The notes beneath the pieces were generated by a model. That model searched no databases. It worked only from the letters and a program-made list of their open reading frames with translations, and was not told where the DNA came from. The position numbers and the translations under genes are program-made. 64,000 nt of DNA from Culex pipiens pallens (lineage: Eukaryota; Arthropoda; Insecta; Diptera; Culicidae): contig NC_068939.1 in the NCBI RefSeq assembly GCF_016801865.2, positions 156,494,240 through 156,558,239 on the forward strand. Reading direction: 5' to 3'. Shown here one piece after another: positions 46,192 to 59,140 of this stretch. Each line of letters opens with the position of its first letter. Position 1 is the stretch's first letter.

Positions 46192-48995
46192 GTAGGGTGT
46201 CCAATTTTCCCGGGTTTTGAATTTGCCGGGAAACGAGAAAAATATTTTCGAAATCCCGGGAATTCCCGAGTAAAAGCATAATTCGAAAAAAAGTTCTCCG
46301 ATCCTTGGCCGAAATAATTAGAACCGTATTTTTTTGTTTGGCCATCAGGGTGACCAACGCCGAGTTAGGGTGGTCAAAAAAAAGGCCATATTCGTCGATT
46401 TTTGCAAAAACCACTTTTTTCAAAAAATCATTACTCCGCGCCATTTAAACTGACTTTAGCTGGCTTTGAAGGCTTCTAAGGGGTTATATACATGTAAAAA
46501 ATCTCAGAAAAACATATTTCCGATAATTTATTGAGAGATTCGACAGAAACGTGCACGCATCCTGGTGGCGAGTAGAAGCACTACGCAACGATGTTCGGAA
46601 TGACAGCGTGCTTGGAAATATTATTTTTTTTTGCAGTTTTTGATTTTTATTTCCTTCAAATATGTTTTAACGTCGATGAAAGTTATTGTAAAGTGTGGCA
46701 ATCGCATAAACGAATCGAATGATGTATAAATCATAGGGGCTGAGTTAGTTTTTCATGGTTTTTCCTCAAATTTACCAAAAAGATCTTTTGAAAAATTGAT
46801 TTAAATAAGCTTTATTTAATTGATAATGCTCCTTATGTGTGTATTATTGCTAGAACAAACTATTAGAGTCATATTACAGTATGATTACAAAAAAAATCTC
46901 AAAAAATTGCCAGTTTTTCGAATTTTTCCAAAAAAATCCAAAAAAATCACCAAAAAGCATTTTTAAGGTCAATATTTTGGTCAAACGGGAAGAAAAGTAA
47001 AGTTTAAACACTTTTTCATTATATTTCATCATTACTTCTAACTTTTGCAACATTTAACTCATGTTATCCAAAATATCGATCATCTTTTTAGAAAAATCGT
47101 TTAAATAAAATACCAGTCACAATTAATCACTACAAATCACCACGCATTATGATCGTTAGCGAAATTGTCACACTTTGCAATACCCCACTTTTCTGAAAAT
47201 GCTTGATTTTTCATTATAAACGCGATTTTTCCCTAAAAACTGCTCAAACAGTATGGGGCTGTCATTCCGAACACCGCTGGAACAACAGCGAACCTAGCGG
47301 AAAAAATGTCGTCAAATTCTTCAATTAAATCCTTCAAAAGGTTATTTCCAATCACTCTTGAAAGTTTTATAAATCTATTTCATGATTTAAATGAGTCGAA
47401 GACGAAGACGATTTAAGTTTAAAGTTTTGCCATGCGCAAAGCGAACCGTCAAACTTTGTGAGCGTTTTTCTCAAAACACCGAGCTGATTTGCGGGTGCCA
47501 CGATACCTCGAGATGGGATGGACCAAATTGGCTGAAATTTGGAGTGAGGACTCTTAAGACATATCTCGTGTGCATGACGAAGTCCGATTTTGAAATTTAG
47601 GTTTTTTAAAAGTTAGAAAAATCAAAAACTGATTTTTAATCTGAAAAACAGGAAATCATTTTTATCTTTTTTTTTTTAAATAAACTTTTTGAGAATCGGC
47701 CTTCGTCATGCAAACAGGACCCGTTTAGTGAGTCTTCACCAAAATTTTGAGCCGATTTGGTCAACGCAGTATTGAGATATCTTGGCACCGGTTTTTTGAA
47801 ACTGCTAACTTAAAATAGCTGTGTCTCGGCAATGGTACATCAAAATGTCTTCATATTTATGTATGTAACCCCTTAAGGAAAAATAGTTAGAAGTTTCTTT
47901 TCGAATCATGCTCTTTTCGTGGAGATTTGCTGTATATTTGTAATGTATTTCAAGCTTCAAGTCAATTAATTTATTAGCTCGATAATATTAATTGATGATA
48001 ATCTACACTTCAATCTAAACAAGGACGACAGTTCTTAAATAGCTTCAAAGAAATTAAAAAAAATATGGTTTTTGGTTTGTGTTGTGCTTTGAATTTTAGA
48101 AGAACTACAATGTGATTCAAATTAAATAAGTCTTTTATAAATATATTTCTTTTATATATTTTTTATATGACATGACTCGGAAAGCTTGAAAAATTTCTTT
48201 GAAAATGTCTAAAAAAAACATTTATCGGATAAATACTAAAAGTGCTGAAAAAAAACAAATTTTACACCGAGTTGCGCTTCAAACACTTTTCGCAATCCCG
48301 AAAAACGCTTTTTGAATGGAATTTTTGCAAGCATCCATGTATTTAAAAAAAGTATAGTAAAGAAAAAATAATCGAAAAAATAATGTAAAGTAAATTTACC
48401 GTTCAAATTTAAAAATATTTTGTAAAATGTTACTTTTCGATAATAGTGTTCAACTTTTAACAAAAAAAAAAAAAAAAAAAACTGTTGCAAAAACATATTT
48501 TACAAATTATCTTTAAGTTAGGCCGTTACAAATATTTTTCAAAGTTCGAGTGGTAGAAAAGACAGTTCTCTCATAAGGAATGCATTATTGAAAAAAGCAA
48601 AATTGCTCGAATGGAAGTGCTCCATTGTTTTGTTCTGTTTTTGTTTTTACCGAAGTTATTCAAAACATTATGCAAAAAATGTGGCTTAAATAGCTGCCTT
48701 AACTCGTTTAATTTGTCCTAATTTGCCCCACATGCCGGTATTTGATGAAAAATAATTTAATTTGATTGATTTCAAATTGAAAAACAACACTTTAAAATTC
48801 TTATCGATTACTAAGCATTCAACTGTTTTTCTACTTCCACAACCAAACCTGAATTTCCAGTCCAAAATTTGTTTTTTTTTTATTCCGGGAATTTCCGGGG
48901 ACAAATTATAGAACATCCAGGGATTCGGGAACTCCCGGTTTTGGAAAAATCCCGGGAATTTTGTCCCGGGAATTCCCGGGATGGGCGCACTACAC
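46192..48995. repeat. Cluster of nested repeats between CCCGGGAA-rich ends
   Basis: The left end AGGGTGTCCAATTTTCCCGG and right end CCCGGGAATTCCCGGGATGG resemble the hAT-like element at 9241. Inside, GTTCGGAATGACAGC at 46592 and its inverse ending at 47268 bound a smaller element of about 680 bp, and the diverged repeat of 25.4 kb lies at 46276-46450 and 47900-47940. No transposase ORF. Confidence 0.45.
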
Positions 48996-49329
48996 AAAAG
49001 TATTAAAAATGTGGTATCTAGACTCTAGAATTTCAACGATTTTTAAAATTTCACTGTTAAAATCATTAATTTAAAAAAATCAACTTTGATTTTTTTTTTC
49101 ATTTCTGATGAAAGGATTGGTTTTGAAATGTAATGTTGATACAAAATTAATGACCGTGTCTTTATAATGGGAATATTTTAAGAGAAAAAAAATTACATGA
49201 AATGAGCATGGCTGAAATTTATTTTCATATTTATATCTTTTTCCTGTTTTACACAAATAGACCAAACTTTTTACCTGACGAAAGTCTATTTTACATTTTT
49301 TTTCCGCTGAAGCCTTGCTTAGGTTCTAT

Positions 49330-49790
49330 TTGATGGATAATTTCTTGTTAAGAACTTAACGGTTACGACCCCTTTCATTTTTCTGGAATTTTAATAAGAC
49401 ACGTTTTTCAGTGATTTGTAGCTCGAAACCGTGACGAGATTTGGTGTTAAAGAGACTTTTGTGTAAGATTGGACGCTCGATTTGATGGCGTACTCCAAAT
49501 TAAAAAAAAAAACTATTTTTCATCAAATGAAGTAAAAAAATGTTTTAAAATCGCTGCCATTCCCGTTACTAAACTGTCAAAAATCGTAAGACATGTCATT
49601 TTATGGGAAATTTAATTTACTTTTCGAATTTGAAATAATACTAATTTTGGAATTTTCGAGCCACAACATTCGTCCAAAAGAACATTCTTATGTACAATTT
49701 TAACAAAGTTAACTTTTCGAAAAACAAACTTTTTTTAAATAATTTGGATGCTGTAAAATGTTGTGTACGCATTGCCTGTTAACCAAAATT
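49330..49790. repeat. Diverged copy of the GGGTAATTCTC foldback arm
   Basis: Shares CGACCCCTTTCATTTTT, TTTGATGGCGTACTC and GACATGTCATTTTATGGGAA with the arms of the 59141-60491 element, in the same order. Only one arm is present. Confidence 0.6.
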
Positions 49791-50959
49791 TCATCAATTT
49801 GTGAAGAAACTAGTAGATGCGTTTGTAAAAAACAACGAGCCTAAGAGGCATTTCTTTATGTGAATTCTTGTTCAAGTTTTGATCAAGATACTTCCTTGTG
49901 GCCTTGTGCAAACGAGCAGTGTTTAATTGACAACCTCAAGAAACCTTCTCAAAAACATTTTTCAAAACATTTCAACCTCTCGTTTCACCCAAAATCGATC
50001 CCCGTCTCTCTATTGTACACCCCGACTAGATTATTTATATAAACAACGATTTCTTTCCCGCGCACCACGGCGCGCGCTATCTATTACGCCTCATCGCCTT
50101 TATTCGCGTCGTCGTCGTCGCTCGTTCATCTGGTATTTCCGCGTCAATTGTTTCAGCAGCAGCAGCTGTTTGGGGTGGGTTTGTGGTTAAGTAAACCCCG
50201 CGACGTTATTTTAAGTTTTCGTCACACGCACACACACACTTGCGTCAACTCTTGTTAGCGGCAGCAACCGGTCTATAAAGCCGCGTATAATGTTATTTTG
50301 CCAAAATACCAAAGCGTCAACACCAAACAACGCAAGATTGGTCGGTTGGTCGGGTGCGCGCAGCTCTAATTTTCCAATTTCTCCTCCCGATGGTCACTCG
50401 TTATAATTTAATTATTCGGCTAGATTTATTTATAAAAGCTACAAGCGCGCACACACACACATGTATAACGAAACCAGTGAGGCGTGCAGGGCGAAAAACA
50501 ACAACACAAAACGACACACACGTCGAAGCGATGCCGGGAAAATTGAATTTGGCGAACGTTGTTTTAGGGAGTATTAGCGTGGCCTAATTGGAGGCACAGG
50601 GATTTTTAAGAGTACATCGACGTTAGACTAGTACGTACTAGTTGCCCTGTCCGAGGAGGGGAAAATAACATATGGGAATGCTAAATCATGATCTTACCTT
50701 TTTGGTAAATTTAAGACCATAATTCTTCCCAGCATTTTAAAATTTATATGATTTATGACGGCTCTGAAGGCCTACCCAGAGGAAAATAACACGGGATTAT
50801 CAAATTTTTATATTACTTGACCAAATAACAGCGACCAGAATGAGCCATTGGTTGCCCAGTAATAGATGATAAAATACCATAAAAGCATACCAAAATCTTG
50901 CATTTACAAGACCACAGCAATACTAAATCATAGTGGGAGCAATTCTCTACACAATAGGT
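49791..50959. other. Non-repetitive stretch, possibly regulatory
   Basis: 50040-50620 is GC-richer with GTCGTCGTCGTC, CAGCAGCAGCAG and several CACACACAC runs. The mix of short ORFs is not coding by composition. The last part has the small repeat shared with 45.8 kb. Confidence 0.3.
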
Positions 50960-51720
50960 CTTTTTTAATTTATTTTTTTTTTGTATTTTCTAAACCAGCT
51001 GAAACTTTTTTGGTGCCTTCGGTATGCCCAAAGAAGCCATTTTGCATCATTAGTTTGTCCATAAAATTTTCCACATAAATTTGGCAGCTATATGATATAT
51101 GAAAATAAAAAAATCTGTATCTTCTGAAGGATTTTTTTGATCGATTTGGTGTCTTCGGCAAAGTTGGATATGGATAAGGACTACACTGAAAAAAAATGAT
51201 ACACGGTTATTTTTTTTTTGATTTTTAATTTCAGTTTTTGTCACTAAATCTTGATTTGCAAAAAGTCACTTTTTTTTTTATTTGTTTTAGGGGACCCACT
51301 TTTCAGAAATTTCCAGAATGTGCAAAAAATCTTTGGATGAGTTATGATTTTTTTAAATGAATAGTGATTTTTTTCAAAAAACCGAAGTATCGGTTGCAAA
51401 AAATTTTCAACTTAATTTTTCTATGTAAAATCGAATTTGCAATCAAAAAGTACTTTAGTGAAATTTTGATAAAGTGCACCGTTTTCAAATTGTAGCCATT
51501 TTTGAGTAACTTTTTTGAAAATAGTTGCAGTTATTTTTTTTAATGTATGCCCATATTTGCCCATTTAAAAAAAAATACAAGCTGAGAAAATTCTCTATAT
51601 TTTGCTTTTTTGAACTTTATTGATACGACCCTTAGTTGCTGAGATATTGTCATGCAAAAATGTAAAAACAGGAAAATTGATGTTTACTAAGTCGCACACA
51701 AACAACCCACCAATGTCAAT
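50960..51720. repeat. Interspersed repeat family R1, copy
   Basis: Same segments and order as 39235-39813, including GGTGCCTTCGGTATGC, GATCGATTTGGTGTCTTCGG and TTTGATAAAGTGCACCGTTTTC. It continues into sequence also seen at 4436-4560. Confidence 0.6.
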
Positions 51721-51837
51721 GTGTTTCTAATGTCGATATCTCAGCAACTAATCCGATTTTCAATGTTGAAATATGAAACATTCGTGAAATTTTCCGACCT
51801 CTCCGAATTTTTTTTTAATTTTTTTTAATCAAGACTA

Positions 51838-54420
51838 CACGGAGAGACCGACCAGGGAAGATCTAAGAAAATCTTGGTTAATTTAACTAAAAGTATGGGT
51901 TAATTTTTTACACAGCTTTTTTTCAACAATCGATTGTTGATTTTGTTAACCCGAAATTGCTGACCACCAGTAACTAAAAGTAACTAAAACAATAGTTGGA
52001 ATTGCCATTTTTGTTGGTTAAATGGCCGAAAAAATATTCTAGCAGTCGACTGCTAGAATATTTTTTTAAGAAAATTAACTATTTTTTTTTTGTTTTCAGC
52101 TGAAATATTGTGGAATATTCTGTAAAAAACAGGCTGGGCCATATTTTCAACAATTTTTTAACAATTTTTTTTTGTTGTATCAACCGAAATATTTCTGCAT
52201 GCAGCAAATTATTAGTGGTTTATAAGAAAACATTTTTTAATTAAACATAATTTATGTTAGTTTCGATATATATTTTCTTTATTTATCTAACGATACAGGC
52301 TGGGCCGAATTTCAAGCTATATTTTCAACTAATTTCTTACTTGATTACAGAAAAATATTCGTACATGTAGTAAATTATTAGCTGTTGTTAGCAATATTTT
52401 TATTGAATTTGCAGTAAATTTTATAATAATGCCTCACAAATTAATGCTGGTAGTTTTTATATTCGCATTTATTCTGCCTAAAATTTTAACTTATTGTACT
52501 AATTTGTTTTTTTTTTGCATGTAGTTATTAAAATGCTGTTAAAAAGCATAAAAAACAAAACTTTTTTTTAACTGTTGCTATAAAACATGTAAAGTTTGAT
52601 TAATATTTTGAAAAATTACAATGCATAAATCTAAGAAAATTATAAAAAAGCATACAACTACGTGAATTCCTTAAAAAAAAACGAGCAACATTTTCAACAA
52701 GTTTTACGCTTATATTTTTTATTATTTTGTATAAAATTAAGTGTTGTATTCACTTACCCTCACTGTGAAATCATCCGATAAGTCATCATCATCTACAACG
52801 GTCTCAGGTTAAGTTATTTTGTCTGATGTCTGAAATATGAAAATATTGATTTTTGAAATTTTTGCTCTAGCTTTCAAACATTTAGCGACGTCAATTGGAG
52901 CACAAAATTTCCTGAATGGAAGAATCATACCACCAGAAACACATCGCTCCATCTACCAGGAGGGGATCCTCTTGTATGTGTAGACCATTTTGAAAAATTA
53001 CAATGCATAAATCTAAGAAAATTATAAAAAAGCATACAACTACGTGAATTCCTTAAAAAAAACGAGCAACATTTTCAACAAGTTTTACGCTTATATTTTT
53101 TATTATTTTGTATAAAATTAAGTGTTGTATTCACTTACCCTCACTGTGAAATCATCCGATAAGTCATCATCATCTACAACGGTCTCAGGTTAAGTTATTT
53201 TTTTGTGGCTGGACACAGGATTTACACCAAAGCGAACCTTTTGCTGAAAATAGACATTTAAAATTTATCAGTAATTTAATACAAAATTCTTAATTTCGGC
53301 TATAAACTGAAAAAAGAAACGTAAATAATTATAATTATAATGAGGAAAGAAGAAATATCAATAATGCTACTTACCAAGCTTGCATTAATTTCACAACTAC
53401 TTTTAGTAACACACATTCATTGCATTTGATTCAATTTATTCAACGTACTCCGATTCCTGAAAACAATATTTTGAGTTTTACTTACCAGTTTATTGAGCAG
53501 TCTTCTTTCAACAGCATTTTTAAAATAATAATATCTTCTTTTTTTATATCTTTTCAATTTTTTTTTTTTAATTTCCCTTCATCTAATTTTTATTTGATAT
53601 TATGTGTACGCCTTTCCATGTATTTTATGGTTGATGATTCTGAAAAAATAATGATCCATAAAAATTGTATCCATCGTAAGCACGAAGGTTTTTGATGATT
53701 CAGTTTTCAAATTAAAATCACATTAGATAAATTATTGGGTAAAAATAAACCCATACTTACTTAGATTAACCAACATTTCGTTAAATTTGCCCGTGCAAGT
53801 ATTGTCGTGCAAGAGTTCGCACGCCGCTTCCTTCCACTGCCCTTCCCTTCCTTTTAAACATTGTCATGAATTCCCCCCACATCAGAGATCTTCTTTGCAA
53901 ATGTCCTCGTCTTGCTCTTCATAGTTGATCACCTGCAAAGAAACCATCAACAAACTTACTCACCAATTGCACCTCCACAGTTGCAACAGTGTTCACTTTG
54001 ATTTGCCACTTCAACATTAGCCAAATAGTGTGATTTTCACCTTTCACATCCTCTCACTTCATAATTAACAACACAAACTCAACAAATCGACCGCTCTTGT
54101 TCGAATCCTAACTTCAAATGACAGACGTAAACAAACCTAAGTTCATCTTTTAAATATTTAACCAATTGTCAATTATATTCAACCAACAATTTTTTTGATT
54201 TTCCTAAAACCAAAGCTAACAGTCGAGCACGTTCATTCGAGTTCAGGATATCTGTTAGCTTTTTGCCCTTAGCATTTTCAACAAACAGGTTATTACATTA
54301 ATACTGAATTTTGGTTCATTTAACTAAAAATTGGCAGTAACAAGTACGTTTTTGTTAAAATTTACGAGAGTAAAATCAACCATTTTAATTGTTAAAATTT
54401 CTGGGCACAGTCTCTCCGTG
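51838..54420. mobile_element. 2.58-kb element with CACGGAGAGAC termini, TA duplication
   Basis: Starts CACGGAGAGAC and ends GTCTCTCCGTG, flanked by TA (51836-51837 and 54421-54422). The flanks continue a repeat that is uninterrupted at 4500-4590 (TCAAGACTA then CGTAATATTGAA), so the empty site is visible in the same window. Sub-terminal parts carry TTTAACTAAAA-like words. No transposase ORF; the core is AT-rich and contains an internal duplication. Confidence 0.8.
52604..53201. repeat. Internal direct duplication with a foreign spacer
   Basis: 52604-52820 and 52987-53201 are near-identical direct repeats. Between them, 52825-52987 is a 163-bp segment that also lies outside the element at 54662-54824, with a single base difference noticed. 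Confidence 0.8.
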
Positions 54421-54422
54421 TA

Positions 54423-56814
54423 TTATTTCAAAGGGACGTAATATTGAATGTTTGGATCCTTTTGAAATGTTAGTCTCGATTAAGCGTTATTTATACACTT
54501 TTTTGAGGCCGGATCTCAGATAATTTGATGAAAACGTTGTCCGCATCTATCATGCCACCTATGGTTGGGGGTATGCCAACGAGTCCAAAAGAAAGAAGAT
54601 CTGACAACCCTATCAAAAGTTATGATTACTTAATTGTTAGTTGCCCAATTTTTAGAGGCAGGATGTCTGAAATATGAAAATATTGATTTTTGAAATTTTT
54701 GCTCTAGCTTTCAAACATTTAGCGACGTCAATTGGAGCACAAAATTTCCTGAATGGAAGAACCATACCACCAGAAACACATCGCTCCATCTACCAGGAGG
54801 GGATCCTCTTGTATGTGTAGACCAAACTTTTGAAACGCAACAACAACAACAACCCCCAACCACTTTCGAGTGGAGCCAGAGAGAGGGTTACTGTCGGGAA
54901 ATGACGGGAGACTCACACGCAAGCCAAAACGACGCGGCGGTTGGCGGCGGCAGCGGCGCGTCTCTTCAAAGCATGAATGAATGGATCGATAAATTTCATT
55001 CTCTTTCTTCTTCCAGCGCCAGCGTTATGCTGTGTTAGATAATGATGATGCCTTTTCTCTGTGGACGGATGATGGTTTCATTCAGCGATTTTTTTTTTGC
55101 GGAGTGACCTCCATTCAGGATTCTCAGGCTAATGCTGAGAACATTGCGATGTTGTTGAGGTTAAGTATGTGGCGAAGAACGGTGGCGACGCGTTGAAGTG
55201 CGTCGTTGTTTTGGACTTGTATGCTTTCGCTCGTTTGCGACACATCGTTGCTACTTGGAGTATAGCGCTCTTGGTATGCCTCATCATAAGCAATTGTTGC
55301 TTTCTTCTGGCGTTGCTAGATACACTTTTGACTAAGTAGACGATTCAGACGATAAATTCCTGCTCGTTTTATCAGTTTTCTGGTATCTATTTACAAAACC
55401 CTAATACCACAAAGTGCTAATAGTTTAAAGGTATTTGATTGAATATTTATCAACAACCCATTTGTATGTATTTATGTATGTAAGATCTCCAAACCCAACG
55501 TGGTCCTGCAATAGCCAACAAACCATACACAGCATAAAGTAAACTTGCAGTGATGGAAGAGTCAGTCCCACTTGAGCGTAGATAATGCATTCCGATTACA
55601 AAAAAAATGACCGTTGTCGTCCGACTGTAGTCCGGTATGTCACGGCTTATTGCATATCTACTGCACGCTGCCGAAGCTCCGTAACGAATTGGTCTCCCCC
55701 GCAGCCGAACGACGACGACATTCGCGGTGTGGGAATTGCAGCAATGAGACCCCACCGAGCAAAAGGTCACGGATGATGGAAGTAACCGGTGCCATCAAAG
55801 AGATGATGATGACAAAACCGGGTGTAGGAGATGAGCTGCAGCTCGCGATGAACAATTGACGTTTCGAAATGTTCTTTTGCAAAGGATGAGAACTTTTCGC
55901 GGGTTCAGAAGTAAGTAAAGGTCAACTTTTTTGTTGTATTCCAATGCAATCCGAATAATCTTACAGTAAAATTCATTGCAAGTTCCAAAACTTCATCATT
56001 CCCCTGACGTAAAAGTGGCGTTGATATGACGGCATGATAAGTCCGACGCAGTGCGCCACCTCAACGATGTAATCGACTGGGTTGCATCTCACTTCGCGTC
56101 CAAAAACTTTCCAAAACCTCCCGCGATCATCATCTACTCCGGCAATGTACACATCAGAGTACAAAACTACGAAGGTTTACAACCGCGTACAACACACGAC
56201 AGGTAGATTTCGGTATTGTCTTGCGTTTCGCGGCGCGATGCAATTGAAAGCATCAAGCGCACCGTGCGGCACAGACGATGAGAACCTGTCAAAAGAGCAA
56301 AAAGCTCATCAATCACGTCCGTTCCGCGGCAGGTTCGACAAATGCCGACGCGACGCGATAATATCGCGGGCGCGAAGTGATGCACACCGGTGGTGCAATC
56401 GAGCAAAAGTGGTATAAAAATCGAAAATTTCAAAATCCTGAAAGATAGGCTTTAAAGTTAAAATCATAAACTTTTCAAAAGTCACTTTTTGAGTACGCTA
56501 CTGCAGAACCATATTACCCCTATCGCTACAGTCTGCAGTTTACAAGATGCACTCGGCACGGCAGAGCCGTCAACAGCGATGGAGTGTGTGCTTTTGGTGC
56601 AATTTGGGTGCCAGGTGCCGTAACGACTCGCGTTGTCAGTAGCACGCAAACGATGACGTCGAAGTCGAAGTTCGTAAAAAAATACTCTGTCAAAAATATG
56701 CAGTTGCTGATAAAGAGAGTTTTTTTTCACAAACTTGGAATCACTTGCTGCAGTGTCTTGTACAATCCCAACCCAGATTCATAGCGAATTCCGTAATATT
56801 TTGGTCTATACTCT
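54423..56814. other. Intronic/intergenic stretch, partly GC-rich
   Basis: 54662-54824 is the outer copy of the duplicated 163-bp segment. 54835-55020 has a CAACAACAACAAC run and GGCGGCGGCAGCGGCGCG, as in a leader or promoter. 55480-56780 has balanced composition with many overlapping small ORFs (up to 111 codons) and no recognisable domain. No gene is called. Confidence 0.3.
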
Positions 56815-58470
56815 CAAATACCTATATTCGGGAATTCCCGGAATACAAGTGAAAGTATACATTTTCCTACCTTTTAGGTTTGAAATTATATAAAAAATAA
56901 TATTTAGAAAACCTGATTTATTTTATTCATTTCAATCTACTGCTCATATTGAACTAATCAGCTAGTCTGTAAATTTCATTGCAAGTTTTAATTCAGATAA
57001 TATTTATTTTTGAAACATTCACAACTAAGAATATTGTTTGCTTACATGTTGGGCAACACAAATTACGCTAGCTTGGAATGAATATTAACTATTTTATTAT
57101 TGACAACCTATTTTATCGATTTTTTTGTTATATAATGTGAAAATAAGATAATTATCTTTTCAGGCCAAGATTAAATTTGAGATTTGTTCAACAATTTTGA
57201 TTACCTTGACCAAATTGGTTGAAAATTGAATTGATATAATTAAATTTTTCAAAAAGGGTTGTGCGAGACGAATTTGCATAAAAGTATTCGACAAAATCTA
57301 GGAGAAATTACAGTTTAAAGTTAAAAATTTATTAAGCACGTGAGCTACCAAGGACGTAAGAGGGTTAAATATGAAAAAATATCGTTCAACTACTACACTA
57401 TAAAAATTATTAAACATAACTAAAATCATACCATAAATGAAACCATGAAAAATCTTTAAAAAACAACTTCGTATAATATGACATTTACCCAAAGAATGCA
57501 ATCATATTTCAAAAACACGCATATATTTTAAAACTTTGAGTTGTGATTTCATGGAATAGTGTTTCCAGTTAAAAAGCGCTAGAAATTAGATTTTTATGGC
57601 AAATTCAATGATTATCTATTTATTCACATGTTGAAAATACTTGTTCTGGTATAAGTTATTTGCCATGATAAACATTATTTCTGCATGATTTTTTTTTTTC
57701 ATTTCAATTTGATGGTCACCGAGACAAATTTAAAAGAAATTTTATGGTTCTGGAGCATAGATTTTCACTGTTCAAATACTTTTCAAAATCAAATTATTCG
57801 CTCTACATCATTGCCTTGGCGTTCTCGATTGCGAGATTCCTACTCGAAACTAGGTGTTCGAAGGCTTGATTGTTGAGGCAATTGCAAACCTCTTTTTACA
57901 CCTAAGCTTCCACCCACCCCGGGATTCGAACTGACGACCTTTGGATTGTTAGTCCAACTGCCTACCAGCGACTCCACCGAGGCAGGACCCAGGGAGACGA
58001 CTCCTACACCTGGACTGAGCTAACGACCTATCCTCCAGGTTAGACCGGGGCCAACATTTACTTCCCCGTCCAACGGAAGGCGTGATCAGACAAATCTCGT
58101 CTCGAAAAATGCCACCGGGACCGTCTGGGATCGAACCCAGGCCGACTGGGTGAGAGGCAATCACGCTTACCCCTACACCACGGTCCCGGTCAAATACTTT
58201 TATTATACATAAATACTACTTCTGAACAAAAAAAAAATTATATATTTTCTCAAAGTTGGATGATTTTTTACAAGCAGTCAAGCCATTAATAGATCCTCAC
58301 ACTTATTTTGACCATTAAAGTTGCTGTTCTATACAATTGTGTTGCAAAATATTGATCAGAAACAGGATCAGAATCATTTTCGTTTATTTTCAAATTTCCC
58401 GGGAATTGTTGAAAATTTCCCGTTTCCCGGGAATTTTGTAACCCCGGGAAATTGGACGCTCTGAGTTAGA
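56815..58470. repeat. AT-rich block with CCCGGGAA-type ends, carrying a SINE
   Basis: TTCGGGAATTCCCGGAATAC at 56828 and TTTCCCGGGAA...CCCCGGGAAATTGGACGCTCTG at 58394-58463 resemble the ends near 46.2 and 48.9 kb. The interior is AT-rich and non-coding. Borders are approximate. Confidence 0.35.
57785..58195 (-). mobile_element. Twin-like dimeric tRNA SINE
   Basis: On - the first tRNA-like unit is 58195-58125 (acceptor GGGACCG/CGGTCCC, anticodon loop CTCTCAC, Glu-like CTC) and the second 57990-57913 (anticodon loop CTAACAA, Val-like AAC, B box AGTTCGAATCC). They are joined by about 130 bp and followed by a tail with TTCGAACACCTAGTTTCGAG and GGCAATGATGTAGAGCGAAT. Two tRNA units in tandem are the known design of the Twin SINE of Culex pipiens; identity with Twin itself is not claimed. 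Confidence 0.7.
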
Positions 58471-59140
58471 TCCAACATCGTAAAGTTACTGTACTAAATA
58501 CACATTTTAAACTGTAGCTGAAAAAAATGACCAATTTAGGTACATTTGCCTTCTACATACCAAGAGTAATGCGTCAGTAAAAAAAGAGAACAAACGAACA
58601 GTACAGATACCTGAAAAGACAATTTTGCAAATTGCTTTGATCCTGCAGTGCCATCACTTTACTCGACATTCCCATTCCTAAACAATCATTGGCAAATGGT
58701 GTTAAAGGCCAGTGCCGTGTTGCTTTCGCTCTAAATTTCAAGTTCAAAGCTGTTTTCGAACTCCACAGAATGCGGTTAAATATATTAGTGCACCTTGCAA
58801 TTATACCACGAAGTTGCAGCTAGGTTGTAATTTAAATTTTCTAGAATGCATTGTTCAACTTTAAATTATGTTTAATAAAAGTTTTGGAGTCTGTAGTGGA
58901 GACAACGAAAAAACTGTTGATGAAGAAGGTTAATCAGATCAAAATTGGCGTGAATCGGAACTAAAACAAGTGAGTAATTACTCTCATTTTCTCGGCCTTC
59001 CAGCCACCTTCAGATGCAGCGTTGTGCACTTAATTTTCCTATACTGCTGCCGTGTAGAGTGGCAGCTGATGAGATGAGATTTTTAATTAGAACATCCATG
59101 AGAGAATAGTTTGTACGAACGAGTGGATAGGTTTGTATAC
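58471..59140. other. Unclassified stretch
   Basis: No repeat or gene recognised. A CTCGGCCTTCCAG acceptor-like word at 58997-59010 has no matching open frame. Confidence 0.3.

Noticed and set aside
56082..56784. ORFs of 66-111 codons on both strands
   Set aside because: Overlap in several frames with no splice context or domain; likely chance ORFs in GC-balanced sequence.
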